Below are positions 16,951 through 25,700 of a stretch of DNA of 50,080 nucleotides, in pieces. This DNA is from Crocinitomicaceae bacterium (GTDB taxonomy: Bacteria; Bacteroidota; Bacteroidia; Flavobacteriales_D; Crocinitomicaceae): positions 1 through 50,080 of the forward strand of contig JAMLHA010000019.1 in NCBI GenBank assembly GCA_023957475.1, read 5' to 3'. The stretch's first letter is position 1. Every line of letters starts with the position of its first letter. The notes beneath the pieces were generated by a model. It did no database searches. It saw only the letters and a list, made by a program, of their open reading frames with translations, and was not told the origin of the DNA. Made by a program: the position numbers and the translations under genes.

Positions 16951-18201
16951 CTATTCTGCCAATTGCTTATCCATTAAATTTTTAACAACAATAGTAAAGA
17001 CAGATTCATTGTCGCATTTTTCAATTTGCATCTTCCCATCCAACTGATCCACCAATGCATTGATAAGTTGCAGACCAAAGCCCTGATTTTCTTCACCTGC
17101 GGATACTTTCCATGTACCATTATCTTTATAGATTAATTCAATTTCATTGATATCACCCAATTGACACACCATGAGTTCAATCATTCCCCCATCCTTTTCG
17201 TCAAAAGCATGCTTCAATGAATTTGAAACCAACTCATTCAGCATTAAACCAATAGGTATCAGTGATTTTAATCCTAATTTTTCTATATTCGATGTTATTT
17301 TGTACTGTACATTTGTAGCTCTTATATCCGTTTTGAGTATTGTTTCAAAGAGTTCATTGACATATTCATTGAATTTAATTTGAGAAATACTATCATCTTT
17401 GTACAACTTTTCGTGAATGAGTGACATTGCCATAATTCGTTGAATTGAGTCATCCAATTGCTGTTTCACTTGTTCATCTTTTGTTTCAGAACTTTGTAAT
17501 CGTAACAAACCGATGATTATTTGCAGATTATTTTTTACACGATGGTAGATTTCACGAATCAACAGTGACTTCTCCTCGTTTTGAAGTCTTATTTTCTCAT
17601 TTTGTTGAGTTAACTGTAAATTCACAGAGCGCATTTTTTGGATGGAGAATCGATTCATTGAAGTGAATAAGTAATATAGGTAGAAGATAATAACAAAGGA
17701 AGCTATAACTTCTACTACAATGGCTATTTGTTGAGAAAGCACAGCAGGTTGTTGAACTGTCAAGTGCTTATTTAATGAAAAGAAAATGGTTAATACAAGT
17801 ACTGACAAACTTGCCATAAAATAAAATATACCAGCTTTTTTACCAATTCCAAAAGTAACCAGAAAGGAAGTTGCCAATAACCAAATTGCATCAACTAAGT
17901 GGCTTGTTTCTGGAATAAAAAATAAAGATATAGCAATAGCAGATACACCTCCTGTTCCATATATGTAGAAAACCTGTCTAACATCTTTTTTTAAGCGGAG
18001 TATTAACAAGCAATAGAGGCACACTAAAAGGATAAATGACATTAATGAAAAACTTTTCCAGGATTCAAAAAAGAACACAGTAGAAAGAATAGAAAATATA
18101 ACAGCAAGCACAAGAGACATGCGATATGCTAGGCGTTCTTTCAGAATAATGTGGTAATTTTCTACTGAACTTTTTGTGCTATTTTTTCTATTTGCTGTCA
18201 A
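16951..18201 (-). CDS. Membrane HisKA_2-family sensor histidine kinase (downstream copy)
   Basis: 416-residue sensor kinase. About six hydrophobic segments (28-48, 51-68, 77-96, 103-119, 127-145, 160-180) form a membrane sensor without an extracellular domain, then a coiled coil and the HisKA_2 phosphorylation site His220 in IYHRVKNNLQIIIGL. HATPase N-box LMLNELVSNSLKHAF and glycine motif GFGLQLINALVDQ follow. No ATG precedes residue 28; the earliest possible start is a TTG, in frame with and 3 bases after the stop of its paralogue. Homology with the paralogue covers the N-terminal stretch, favouring the TTG. No response regulator is adjacent. Confidence 0.82.
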   Translation of the reverse strand: MTANRKNSTKSSVENYHIILKERLAYRMSLVLAVIFSILSTVFFFESWKSFSLMSFILLVCLYCLLILRLKKDVRQVFYIYGTGGVSAIAISLFFIPETSHLVDAIWLLATSFLVTFGIGKKAGIFYFMASLSVLVLTIFFSLNKHLTVQQPAVLSQQIAIVVEVIASFVIIFYLYYLFTSMNRFSIQKMRSVNLQLTQQNEKIRLQNEEKSLLIREIYHRVKNNLQIIIGLLRLQSSETKDEQVKQQLDDSIQRIMAMSLIHEKLYKDDSISQIKFNEYVNELFETILKTDIRATNVQYKITSNIEKLGLKSLIPIGLMLNELVSNSLKHAFDEKDGGMIELMVCQLGDINEIELIYKDNGTWKVSAGEENQGFGLQLINALVDQLDGKMQIEKCDNESVFTIVVKNLMDKQLAE

Positions 18202-18204
18202 AAA

Positions 18205-19455
18205 TTAAGCTTTTATATCTGGTTCAATAATATTTTGAATGTGCAATTTAAAGGTTGTATTATCTTCTGATTTTAGTATTTCAATTGTACCATCAAGTTG
18301 TTCTACTAAAGTATCTACAAGCATCAGACCAAAACCTTGTTGCTCTCCTTCTCGCTCTTTCCATTGCCCATTGTCTTTGTATTCCAAGTTTATCCACTGG
18401 TCAGACTCTCCTCTTGTTAGTTTTAAATCAATATAACAGAAAGATTTACCATTAAACGCATGTTTTAATGAATTCAGGGTTAATTCATTAAGAATTAAAC
18501 CAATTGGAATAAGGGATTTTAAACCTACTTTTTCTATTTCAGAATCAATTGAAAACGCAATATCTCTACCTGTTGCATCTGTTTTAATAATAGTCGTAAT
18601 CAACTCAGAAGCATACTCTGCAAATTTAATTTGCGACAAACTCTCGTTTTGATATAATTTTTGGTGAATCAATGACATAGCCATGATTCGTTGAATGGAT
18701 TCTTCAAAATGAGTCTTCATCTGTACATTTTCAATCTCCATACTTTGCAATCGAAGTAAACTAATAATAATTTGCAAATTATTTTTCACTCGGTGGTGTA
18801 CTTCTTTGACCAACATTGATTTTTCTTCGTTTTGTGCCTTAATTTTCACGTTTTGCTCTACCAATTGAGTGTTAACCTCTTTTAGCTTTTGAGCAGAGTA
18901 TTTACTAACATTTGTAAACAAATAAAATAAATAAAAATTCAACGAAAAACCAGAAATCATTTCTGCTACTAGTGATAGTTTCTGAAAATCAGATCTTGGT
19001 TTAACCGTTGCAATATGAATATTAAGTGAATAGAAAATAAAAACACCTATTGCTATCAGTGAATATGTTAAGAGAATTATTCCCAATTTTCTACCAACAC
19101 CAAAAAAGGCCAATGAAACAGCAGCTAACATCCATAACACATCCACCAAATGAATGGTTTCATGAAAGAATATCAAAGCATAGGAAGTAACAACAACCCC
19201 CAAAATACTATAAAGAAGAAAAACAAGATTGTAATTCTTTTTATAAATCATGGTGAGTGTACAAAAAAGACTAAGAAAAAACCCAAAGCCCATAGTAACA
19301 AAACTTTCAAATGAATCAAAGTAGTATGCATACGATAAAATAGCAAACACAATCAAAAACATGATTGACATTCTCAATGCCAACTTGACCTTTAATTCAT
19401 TCAGGTACAGCTTTACATCTTCAGTTATAAAACGATTATCAATTATAGTAGCCAA
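18205..19455 (-). CDS. Membrane HisKA_2-family sensor histidine kinase (upstream copy)
   Basis: Paralogue of the following gene, same length (416 residues) and layout: six hydrophobic segments, coiled coil QNVKIKAQNEEKSMLVKE, phosphorylation site His221 in VHHRVKNNLQIIISLLRL, N-box LILNELTLNSLKHAF and GFGLMLVDTLVEQ. The two differ in most membrane positions but share LKxxLAxRMS before the first membrane segment. Start is a TTG; an in-frame TAG lies 9 bases upstream, and the first ATG is at residue 29 inside the hydrophobic segment. Signal sensed is unknown. A -7 box lies 37 bases upstream. Confidence 0.82.
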   Translation of the reverse strand: MATIIDNRFITEDVKLYLNELKVKLALRMSIMFLIVFAILSYAYYFDSFESFVTMGFGFFLSLFCTLTMIYKKNYNLVFLLYSILGVVVTSYALIFFHETIHLVDVLWMLAAVSLAFFGVGRKLGIILLTYSLIAIGVFIFYSLNIHIATVKPRSDFQKLSLVAEMISGFSLNFYLFYLFTNVSKYSAQKLKEVNTQLVEQNVKIKAQNEEKSMLVKEVHHRVKNNLQIIISLLRLQSMEIENVQMKTHFEESIQRIMAMSLIHQKLYQNESLSQIKFAEYASELITTIIKTDATGRDIAFSIDSEIEKVGLKSLIPIGLILNELTLNSLKHAFNGKSFCYIDLKLTRGESDQWINLEYKDNGQWKEREGEQQGFGLMLVDTLVEQLDGTIEILKSEDNTTFKLHIQNIIEPDIKA

Positions 19456-19491
19456 AGTCCTCTAATTTGTTTTAAATAATATTGGTTAATT

Positions 19492-19569
19492 CAAATTTAA
19501 TTATTTAATTTTAATTACACTATTTATTGATTAATTTTTCACACTTATTGAGGCTAATTCTTAAATTTG
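19492..19569. promoter_or_regulatory. Divergent promoter region, kinase pair versus WG-repeat gene
   Basis: Minus strand TAAATTTG at 19492-19499 serves the kinase pair. Plus strand TAAATTTG at 19562-19569 lies 8 bases before the ATG of the WG-repeat gene, again giving a very short leader. The interval between is AT-rich with no other feature seen. Confidence 0.5.
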
Positions 19570-19577
19570 CAACAATT

Positions 19578-21683
19578 ATGACAAAGTTTTTTTTAATATT
19601 AACATTTTTAGCCTTCTATTCTCCTTTTACCCATGCTGGTAGAATAGAGAATGCTTTTGAAGCATTGCGTATTTATGACTATTTCAAAGCCAAAAAACTT
19701 TATACAAAAGGAATAAAATCACAAGAATCTGTTTGTGCTTTTGGATTAGCTACTATTTTTTATAGAAATGACAATCCTTTTCATTCAATGGATTCTGCAT
19801 ATATCTATATCAACAGAGCGTACAATACCTATCCTCTGATTAAAAAAAATGCACAACAACGGTATATTTCATTGGTAAACGAATCCAAAATTGATAGTTT
19901 AAGAGGGTTGATAAGCTCTAAATTCTTTATTCTTGCACAACAAGCAAACACCATAGAAAGCTACCAAGAATTTATTTCAAAACACATTTGGGCGAAAGAA
20001 ATTGCTTTGGCTGTTCATTTACGTGATAGCATTGCCTTTGATGATGCTCAAAAAGAAGACAATTCAACAGCGTATGCCAGTTTTTTAAAGAAATATCCAA
20101 CCACTGAATATTTGGATCAAGCAACAACGCTATTAATGAATGCTCAATACAACGAAACAACAGCTCCAAAATCATTGGAAAGTTACGAACTGTTTCTACA
20201 AGCATTCCCAACCAACATTAACAAAGAACAAGCCGAAAATAGAATTTATGAAATAATAACACGACCAAATACAGTTGAATCACTTGAATTGTTTTTAAAC
20301 CGTTATCCAACCAACCACCTGCGTAATTTAGCTTGGGAGAGATTGTATCAATTGAGTGTCTATAATTACTCCGAAGAAGCGATTAAACAATTTATCGAGA
20401 AATATCCTGCCTTTCCGTATGCCGAAAAGATACAGTCGGATTTACAATTCATCAACTACTCACTTTATCCTTACGAAAACAATGGATTATTTGGCTACAT
20501 GGATTCGATTGGGAAAATTATCATTCCAGCTACGTTTTCAACAGTTAACCCTTTCAAAGAAGGTCTTGCGCTCGTAAGTAAAAAGAATAAATACGGCTAC
20601 ATTGACAAAACAGGAAAACTTGTTATCGACTTGTTGTATGATAGTGGTAATGATTTTGAACAAGGTAGAGCAATAGTTGAAAAAAACGACTTATACGGAA
20701 TGATTGACCGAACAGGAACAATATTGTTTAAACCTGAATTTAAAGAATTGGGTAATTTTTCTGAAGACTTAATGTATGGTCTCAAAGATAGTTTGTACGC
20801 CTATTACAACAACATGGGTGATCAACTGATTCCTGAACGCTTTTCTGATGCTTATTCGTTCTCAAACGGCATGGCAAAAGTAGAAGAAAATGGACTTCAA
20901 GCATACATCGATAAAAAAGGAAACTACGTTGTGTATCCTGCTTTTGAAGAAATTGATTTTTTTACAGATTCGTTGCTAATTTTTGGAAACAACGATGCGT
21001 ATGGATTGATGAAACGCTCTTGTCAGATAGTTGTTCCAAATAAATACGATCGAATTGGGCAACTTTCCGAAGGACTTGCCATTGTGGAATTGGATGGTAA
21101 AATCGGTTACATCAACCAAAGAGGTGAAGAAGTTATTAAAATTCAATACGATGCGGTGCCTAATTTCCTTGTTCGATGTCAATTTAAGAACGGAAGTGCT
21201 GTTGTTTCCAAAAACAATTTATTTGGAGTCATCAATACCAGCAACAAAGAGATTATTCCGTTCAAATACGATGAAATTGGGGAATTCGCTGATTTAATTG
21301 CCTTTAAAAAGAAAGACAAATGGGGATATTTAAACAGAGCCAATCAAATCATGATTCAGCCTACTTATAGTTATGCAGAAAGTTTTAAAGAATCCATCGC
21401 CATCGTACAAGAAGCATCGTTAATGGGCGTTATTAATAAAAAAGGAACGAAATTAGTAGAAACGGGATACAACAACATTGAACTAACCAAAAATGGCTTT
21501 TTAATTATCAATAATGGCGCGTTATTTGGTGTTGTTTCTCAAAAAGGAGAAGAAGTCGTTCCAATGATTTACAGAACAATTCGGATTTTTGATGAAAATT
21601 TATTAATTTTAACTGATAAAGATGGCATTAGTTATTTTGACTGCACCAAAAAACTAATCATCAAACCCATTGAAAATGAATAA
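19578..21683 (+). CDS. Secreted WG-repeat protein
   Basis: 701-residue exported protein. I start at the ATG that begins a signal peptide (KFFLILTFLAFYSPFTHAG); an upstream in-frame non-ATG start would bury it. Residues 20-300 are helical with TPR-like periodicity (FLKKYPTTEYLDQA, FLQAFPTN, FLNRYPTNHLRNLAWE, FIEKYPAFPYAEKI). Residues 310-700 hold about ten WG repeats of 35-40 residues, for example YGYIDKTGKLVID, YGMIDRTGTILF, IGYINQRGEEVIK and WGYLNRANQIMIQP. WG repeats form beta-propeller-like folds of unknown ligand. The stop overlaps the next start, so translation is probably coupled to the TonB-C protein. Confidence 0.85.
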   Translation: MTKFFLILTFLAFYSPFTHAGRIENAFEALRIYDYFKAKKLYTKGIKSQESVCAFGLATIFYRNDNPFHSMDSAYIYINRAYNTYPLIKKNAQQRYISLVNESKIDSLRGLISSKFFILAQQANTIESYQEFISKHIWAKEIALAVHLRDSIAFDDAQKEDNSTAYASFLKKYPTTEYLDQATTLLMNAQYNETTAPKSLESYELFLQAFPTNINKEQAENRIYEIITRPNTVESLELFLNRYPTNHLRNLAWERLYQLSVYNYSEEAIKQFIEKYPAFPYAEKIQSDLQFINYSLYPYENNGLFGYMDSIGKIIIPATFSTVNPFKEGLALVSKKNKYGYIDKTGKLVIDLLYDSGNDFEQGRAIVEKNDLYGMIDRTGTILFKPEFKELGNFSEDLMYGLKDSLYAYYNNMGDQLIPERFSDAYSFSNGMAKVEENGLQAYIDKKGNYVVYPAFEEIDFFTDSLLIFGNNDAYGLMKRSCQIVVPNKYDRIGQLSEGLAIVELDGKIGYINQRGEEVIKIQYDAVPNFLVRCQFKNGSAVVSKNNLFGVINTSNKEIIPFKYDEIGEFADLIAFKKKDKWGYLNRANQIMIQPTYSYAESFKESIAIVQEASLMGVINKKGTKLVETGYNNIELTKNGFLIINNGALFGVVSQKGEEVVPMIYRTIRIFDENLLILTDKDGISYFDCTKKLIIKPIENE

Positions 21684-22464
21684 TTTAATAACGAAATTGG
21701 ACAAATATAAATATGGCATTTCTGTCATGCTTATATTTTATATCATTTCGACCAGTATTCGGATTCAATATGGGTTTGTTGAACGACCAGATTTAAGCGA
21801 TTTACTCCAACAAAATACCGAAGAAATTATCGAATTAAGACTTGAGCCACCAGAAATGGTAGAGCAACGAATAAACGCTACAGGTGAAGTTAAAAATGCT
21901 GTTAATGATGAAAATAGTAACGGTAAATCCAATTTCAGTGGTGGAAATGACGATTACCAGCAAGAAAGTTATTACAAAAATGCAAAATCATTAAAAGATG
22001 TTGAAAACAGTGTCTATGATTTAGAAAAAAGTTTATTCAACGAGAGTGGAGGTGCACAAAGTAGAGAGCAAATCCAAAGCGATATGGACAAACGCAAAAA
22101 AGAACAAGAAGAAAAAAATAAGTCCAATAACAATTCAAACAAAGCCAGTTCAACTGCACAAAACAGTGTGGGTGATGCACAAAAAGGCACTGTTTTGGTG
22201 AGTTATAATTTAAAAGACAGAAAAGGGCAATATGTGCCTGCACCTGGTTATATGTGTCCGCAAGGAACAACTGGAAAAGTAATTGTCAACGTCAAAGTGG
22301 ATCAAGCAGGAAATGTAATTGAAGCAAAGGTAAATTCCAGCTCGTCATCTGATGATTGCATGACTTCCTATGCTTTAAGTTTTGCAAAAAAATCACGGTT
22401 CAACTACTCATCAAATGCTTCTTCCTCTCAAGAAGGAACGATAACCTACACCTATGTCAATTAA
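21676..22464 (+). CDS. Single-pass protein with TonB-like C-terminal domain
   Basis: 262-residue inner-membrane protein: short N-terminal cytoplasmic part, hydrophobic anchor at about residues 13-30 (GISVMLIFYIISTSIRI), a polar low-complexity Asn/Ser/Lys/Glu linker (about 60-165) and a C-terminal domain (about 170-262) with GTTGKVIVNVKVDQAGNVIE and KKSRFNY, as in TonB/energy-transducer C-terminal folds. In true TonB the linker spans the periplasm to reach outer-membrane receptors. Start overlaps the WG-repeat stop (8 bases). I prefer this ATG over a TTG two codons earlier. The role with the WG protein is unknown. Confidence 0.72.
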   Translation: MNNLITKLDKYKYGISVMLIFYIISTSIRIQYGFVERPDLSDLLQQNTEEIIELRLEPPEMVEQRINATGEVKNAVNDENSNGKSNFSGGNDDYQQESYYKNAKSLKDVENSVYDLEKSLFNESGGAQSREQIQSDMDKRKKEQEEKNKSNNNSNKASSTAQNSVGDAQKGTVLVSYNLKDRKGQYVPAPGYMCPQGTTGKVIVNVKVDQAGNVIEAKVNSSSSSDDCMTSYALSFAKKSRFNYSSNASSSQEGTITYTYVN

Positions 22465-22469
22465 CTACG

Positions 22470-23075
22470 ATGAAAACAACCACCATAGAAGAATATTTTG
22501 CAAAGAACTTAAAAATTGACGAACAGAAAATACACCAATTGCTGTATGAGAATCAAACAAATTTTAACCGCATAAAGGTAAAAAAGGGCGAAATCATCAT
22601 GCATCAAGGAGAATTGTGTCAACATACATTTTTTGTAGAAGAAGGTTTGCTTCGTTACTACTCCATTGACACAAGAGGCAAAGAACACATTCTTCATTTT
22701 GCACCCGAAGGATGGTTTATTTCAGACAGAGATAGCATTTATTTTAATCAACCAACAAATTATTTTACAGAAGCTTTGGAAGATAGTACCATCGTTAAAT
22801 TAGAGAAAAACTTTTTTCCAAAAATCTTTGATGAGTCATCGAACTTTTTTGAATTTAATGAGCATTTACTTCACAGCCATATCCGACAATTGCAGAAAAG
22901 AATTACGTTGTTACTATCCGCAACAGCCGAAGAGCGCTATTTAGATTTTATTGAAATCTATCCTGATATTTTGTTACGCGTACCGCAATGGATGGTAGCA
23001 TCCTATCTTGGCATCACTCCAGAAGGATTGAGTAGGGTGCGAAAAGATTTGGCCAATAAATGGAAAAATCAGTAA
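22470..23075 (+). CDS. Crp/Fnr family transcriptional regulator
   Basis: 201-residue DNA-binding regulator. Residues 25-125 form a cyclic-nucleotide-binding-like beta roll (KVKKGEIIMHQGELCQHTFF, EGLLRYYSID, ILHFAPEGWFIS, then PTNYFTEALEDSTIVKLEK). A helix-turn-helix-like end (VASYLGITPEGLSRVRKDL) follows, with the LSATAEERYLDFIEIYPDI helix before it. It lacks the clustered cysteines of FNR. Five bases after the TonB-C gene, so likely in the same operon as WG-repeat and TonB-C genes and possibly their regulator. Effector unknown. Confidence 0.85.
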   Translation: MKTTTIEEYFAKNLKIDEQKIHQLLYENQTNFNRIKVKKGEIIMHQGELCQHTFFVEEGLLRYYSIDTRGKEHILHFAPEGWFISDRDSIYFNQPTNYFTEALEDSTIVKLEKNFFPKIFDESSNFFEFNEHLLHSHIRQLQKRITLLLSATAEERYLDFIEIYPDILLRVPQWMVASYLGITPEGLSRVRKDLANKWKNQ

Positions 23076-23076
23076 T

Positions 23077-23748
23077 TTATTTCTTTGCTTTTTCTTCCTT
23101 TTTTTTGTTCTTCCGAATTTCCTTATTTTCAGCGCGCATTTTTTTTACACCATCTTTGTATTCTTTTTGCGATACTTTAAATTCTTCCTTAGTCATTCGA
23201 TCCATGTGTGCATCAAACTCAACTGTACCCATTAGAATGTCATTGATCACTATTTCGGTATAGTAATTCTCCCGTTCTGGATTGTATTTCATGTTCAAAT
23301 CTTGGTCGAACATTTTTGCCAAATTGCGGTAAATAAACGCTTGGAAATCACCGGTATATTCTGCAATTATCTGATTTACAGTCTTTCCTGTTTCACGATG
23401 AACAAGTTGCATCAACAAGCGACCTTCACTCGTGTATAAGTCGCGAATAGAATACGTAAATTCTTCTTTTAGAAATTTGACCATTTTACGAGAATATTTT
23501 TTTTGTTCTCTTTTTTTGTCCATTTTTTCTATTTCTTGTTCAAATTCATTCATTATAGCCTTTGCTTTCAAGGCCATGGGATAAATTTTTCGGACACGAG
23601 CCAACTCCCTATTGTAGTTGGTTTGAAAGAATTTACTGACCACAACTTCGTCCAATTGTTTGTAATAAACAGTTGAATCTGCAACCTGGGAATAACTATT
23701 AAAAAAATAAATCCCACTAAATATTAAAGCGATTAAAAACTTTTTCAT
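23077..23748 (-). CDS. DUF4294 family exported protein
   Basis: 223-residue protein of unknown function with signal peptide at residues 1-20 (ALIFSGIYFFNSYSQ). The mature part has the DUF4294 pattern: Y-rich start (DSTVYYKQLDEVVV), RVRKIYPMALKAK, KYSRKMVKFLKEEF and GRLLMQLVHRETGKTVNQII, then a lysine/glutamate-rich coiled-coil tail (VKKMRAENKEIRKNKKKEE). Probably periplasmic. Convergent with the Crp/Fnr gene (one base apart), divergent from the next lipoprotein. A TAACTTTG promoter box lies 39 bases upstream. Confidence 0.78.
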   Translation of the reverse strand: MKKFLIALIFSGIYFFNSYSQVADSTVYYKQLDEVVVSKFFQTNYNRELARVRKIYPMALKAKAIMNEFEQEIEKMDKKREQKKYSRKMVKFLKEEFTYSIRDLYTSEGRLLMQLVHRETGKTVNQIIAEYTGDFQAFIYRNLAKMFDQDLNMKYNPERENYYTEIVINDILMGTVEFDAHMDRMTKEEFKVSQKEYKDGVKKMRAENKEIRKNKKKEEKAKK

Positions 23749-23786
23749 TTTTTTTTATATATTTACACTTTGATATTTTAATACAT

Positions 23787-23794
23787 CAAAGTTA
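23787..23794 (-). promoter_or_regulatory. -7 box for the DUF4294 gene
   Basis: Minus-strand TAACTTTG matches TAnnTTTG and lies 39 bases before the DUF4294 ATG. No matching -33 TTG was found at the expected distance. Confidence 0.4.
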
Positions 23795-23803
23795 TTGCCA
23801 AAA

Positions 23804-24256
23804 ATGAAAAGAATTACATATATTGCTCTATTTTTTTCTGTTATCTCAATGGTAGCGTGCAAATCAGCGCCTCAAAATAATGAAGAAACAGAAGAAGATG
23901 CTATTGAAACTATCGAAAATGAAGCTATCGATCCGATGCTTTTAGCTGATTCTACCAAAAAAGCACACGAGATTAAAGAACATCAAGAAAATCTTAAGGC
24001 CATTGAAAAGAAATACGGCGAACAATGGGGATTTTGTGAATGTGTTGTAGCAAATGACTCTATTGATAAAGCGGTAAAAAATTTAAAGGACTTTGAAACA
24101 CCTGAAGCAGAAAAATTATTAGAGCGTTTTGAATACGTTTCCAATAAATGTCAAGCCTTTTTAGGTATGGATGCCAGCGCTACTCCAGAACAACGAGCTA
24201 AGCACGAGAAAAAGGTGAAAAAATGCCTTAAAGACGCTAAAGCGAATAAAAAGTAA
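23804..24256 (+). CDS. Acidic lipoprotein, unknown family
   Basis: 150-residue predicted lipoprotein. Signal peptide ends in the lipobox SMVACK with Cys19. A Glu-rich linker follows (NNEETEEDAIETIENE), then a helical domain with GFCECVVANDSIDKAVK (Cys pair) and KCQAFLG, ending in a lysine-rich tail. The Cys-x-Cys and later Cys might form disulfides or bind metal. This resembles small lipoproteins common in Flavobacteriia, but I do not recognise a named family. I chose the ATG giving a normal signal peptide rather than an upstream TTG. The next 169 bases contain nothing I can identify. Confidence 0.65.
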   Translation: MKRITYIALFFSVISMVACKSAPQNNEETEEDAIETIENEAIDPMLLADSTKKAHEIKEHQENLKAIEKKYGEQWGFCECVVANDSIDKAVKNLKDFETPEAEKLLERFEYVSNKCQAFLGMDASATPEQRAKHEKKVKKCLKDAKANKK

Positions 24257-24425
24257 TCATTAAAGTTTTTTGGTAGTATTAAGAATAACGGTTTGACAAT
24301 CTGACACTCAGCTCAATTTTAAGTAAAACTAAAACGTTACAATTTTCTTATTTCGTAAATACTGATGCGAAGATATTTCTTCATGCTGGTGACAGATAAT
24401 TTATTAGCAAACGTTTCATTATAAT

Positions 24426-25631
24426 CTATTGTTCAATAATCAAAGTGTTATTTCGAATCAAAATGATTTTATTAAAACTTAATTCCAATTTGTCAATAGG
24501 TTCTGTCTCAATTTTCCCCCAAGTTTTGCCCGAATCAAGAGTCTTTAAAAGTATTCCATTTGTTGTCAGAATATAACCAATATCCGTATTAGGTATAAAT
24601 TCTAGTTGTTTAAATTCTGTAATATTATTGATTTCAACATCATCCCATTTTGCACCATTAGTTCTTAAAAGAGTGTAATCATCTAATATAGAATAAATAT
24701 CTCCTTTTTTTGTTTTTGTATAAGAAATTACGTTTGTCTTTTGATACTCTGGAATATTTAAGATTTTGTAATTTGAGAATATATCCGTTTTTAGCTCTGT
24801 AATAAAACCCTCAGTTGAATTATTTTGGTTCTTTGGATTTTTTGAAATTAATCCACTTCCGAAAGCAATAATTGTACTGTCAAATTCATTATATTTCAAA
24901 CCGTTAATACCTCTATTTGCAGTAAAGGAAAATGGGTCTTTATTATTGTTTTTAGACAGGAAATTGCAAAACGTACTATCGTTACCATATATCCAAATAT
25001 CGCCATCGGTATGTTTTTTATCAGCGTATGTCCCAATAAAATAATTTTTCCCTACTGATATTATTGATGTAACATTAAAATTTGTTGGAATTAAATTTTC
25101 GCTCCAATCATTCCCTCCATTTTTAGTTTGAAAGAAATATGCTTTCTTGCCAATATTGCCACCAAAAGTATGAAAACCATTACTTAAAGAGCTTTTTTTA
25201 ATTATTGTAGTAAATGGTGAATTTGGATCTTGTTCAACAAATTCTTTCCAATCATTACTACTACATGAAATTGTTAAGATTAGTGATATTACCAATACTA
25301 AAGGAATAGCATGCTTTTTTGCAGGGTTTTGTAATTTATTTCTTTTTTGAAAGATGAATAGAAGCAGAAGAATGGCTAAGACTAAAAGCCCATTCGTTGA
25401 AAAAGAAGATTGTTTTAAAATTGTTGTGTTGTTTCCGATAATTGCTCCTTCTTGCTCCGTAATAAACTCAAAGTCAACTATTTTAATCTTTTGTGGAGTT
25501 TTCACTAAAAAAGCTTCATTTCCTTGAAATTTAAATAGTCCTCCATTTTGGTCTAATAGATAACCACTTGTGTCATTTAAAAATTGAACTTTTGTTATCG
25601 AATTAACATTATTGAAATTATAAGTGGTCAT
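24426..25631 (-). CDS. Membrane protein with BNR/Ycf48-like propeller segments around a transmembrane hairpin
   Basis: 401-residue protein of unknown function. Residues 10-75 look like propeller blades (VQFLNDTSGYLLDQNG, FEFITEQEGAIIGN). Two hydrophobic segments follow (81-94 and 109-122) joined by a strongly basic loop (QKRNKLQNPAKKH), then ISCSSN resembling a lipobox at Cys123. Residues 130-401 hold more blade-like repeats with Asp-box-like motifs (KNGGNDW, LDSGKTWGKIE). The positive-inside rule would put both propeller parts outside the cytoplasm. An old fusion of a membrane fragment to a lipoprotein is an alternative. Start at ATG; no signal peptide. Confidence 0.6.
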   Translation of the reverse strand: MTTYNFNNVNSITKVQFLNDTSGYLLDQNGGLFKFQGNEAFLVKTPQKIKIVDFEFITEQEGAIIGNNTTILKQSSFSTNGLLVLAILLLLFIFQKRNKLQNPAKKHAIPLVLVISLILTISCSSNDWKEFVEQDPNSPFTTIIKKSSLSNGFHTFGGNIGKKAYFFQTKNGGNDWSENLIPTNFNVTSIISVGKNYFIGTYADKKHTDGDIWIYGNDSTFCNFLSKNNNKDPFSFTANRGINGLKYNEFDSTIIAFGSGLISKNPKNQNNSTEGFITELKTDIFSNYKILNIPEYQKTNVISYTKTKKGDIYSILDDYTLLRTNGAKWDDVEINNITEFKQLEFIPNTDIGYILTTNGILLKTLDSGKTWGKIETEPIDKLELSFNKIILIRNNTLIIEQ

Positions 25632-25700
25632 ATATTATATCTTTAAGTTGTGTTTTCCTAAATATTTACTAACTTGCTTATAGTACTAACTATTCTCAAA

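Noticed and set aside
22356..22469. 38-residue N-terminal extension of the Crp/Fnr regulator
   Set aside because: It overlaps the end of the TonB-C gene in another frame and lacks family similarity; the ATG at 22470 fits the domain start.
24257..24425. Possible small RNA or gene in the spacer after the acidic lipoprotein
   Set aside because: No hairpin with T run, promoter box or conserved-looking frame was found.
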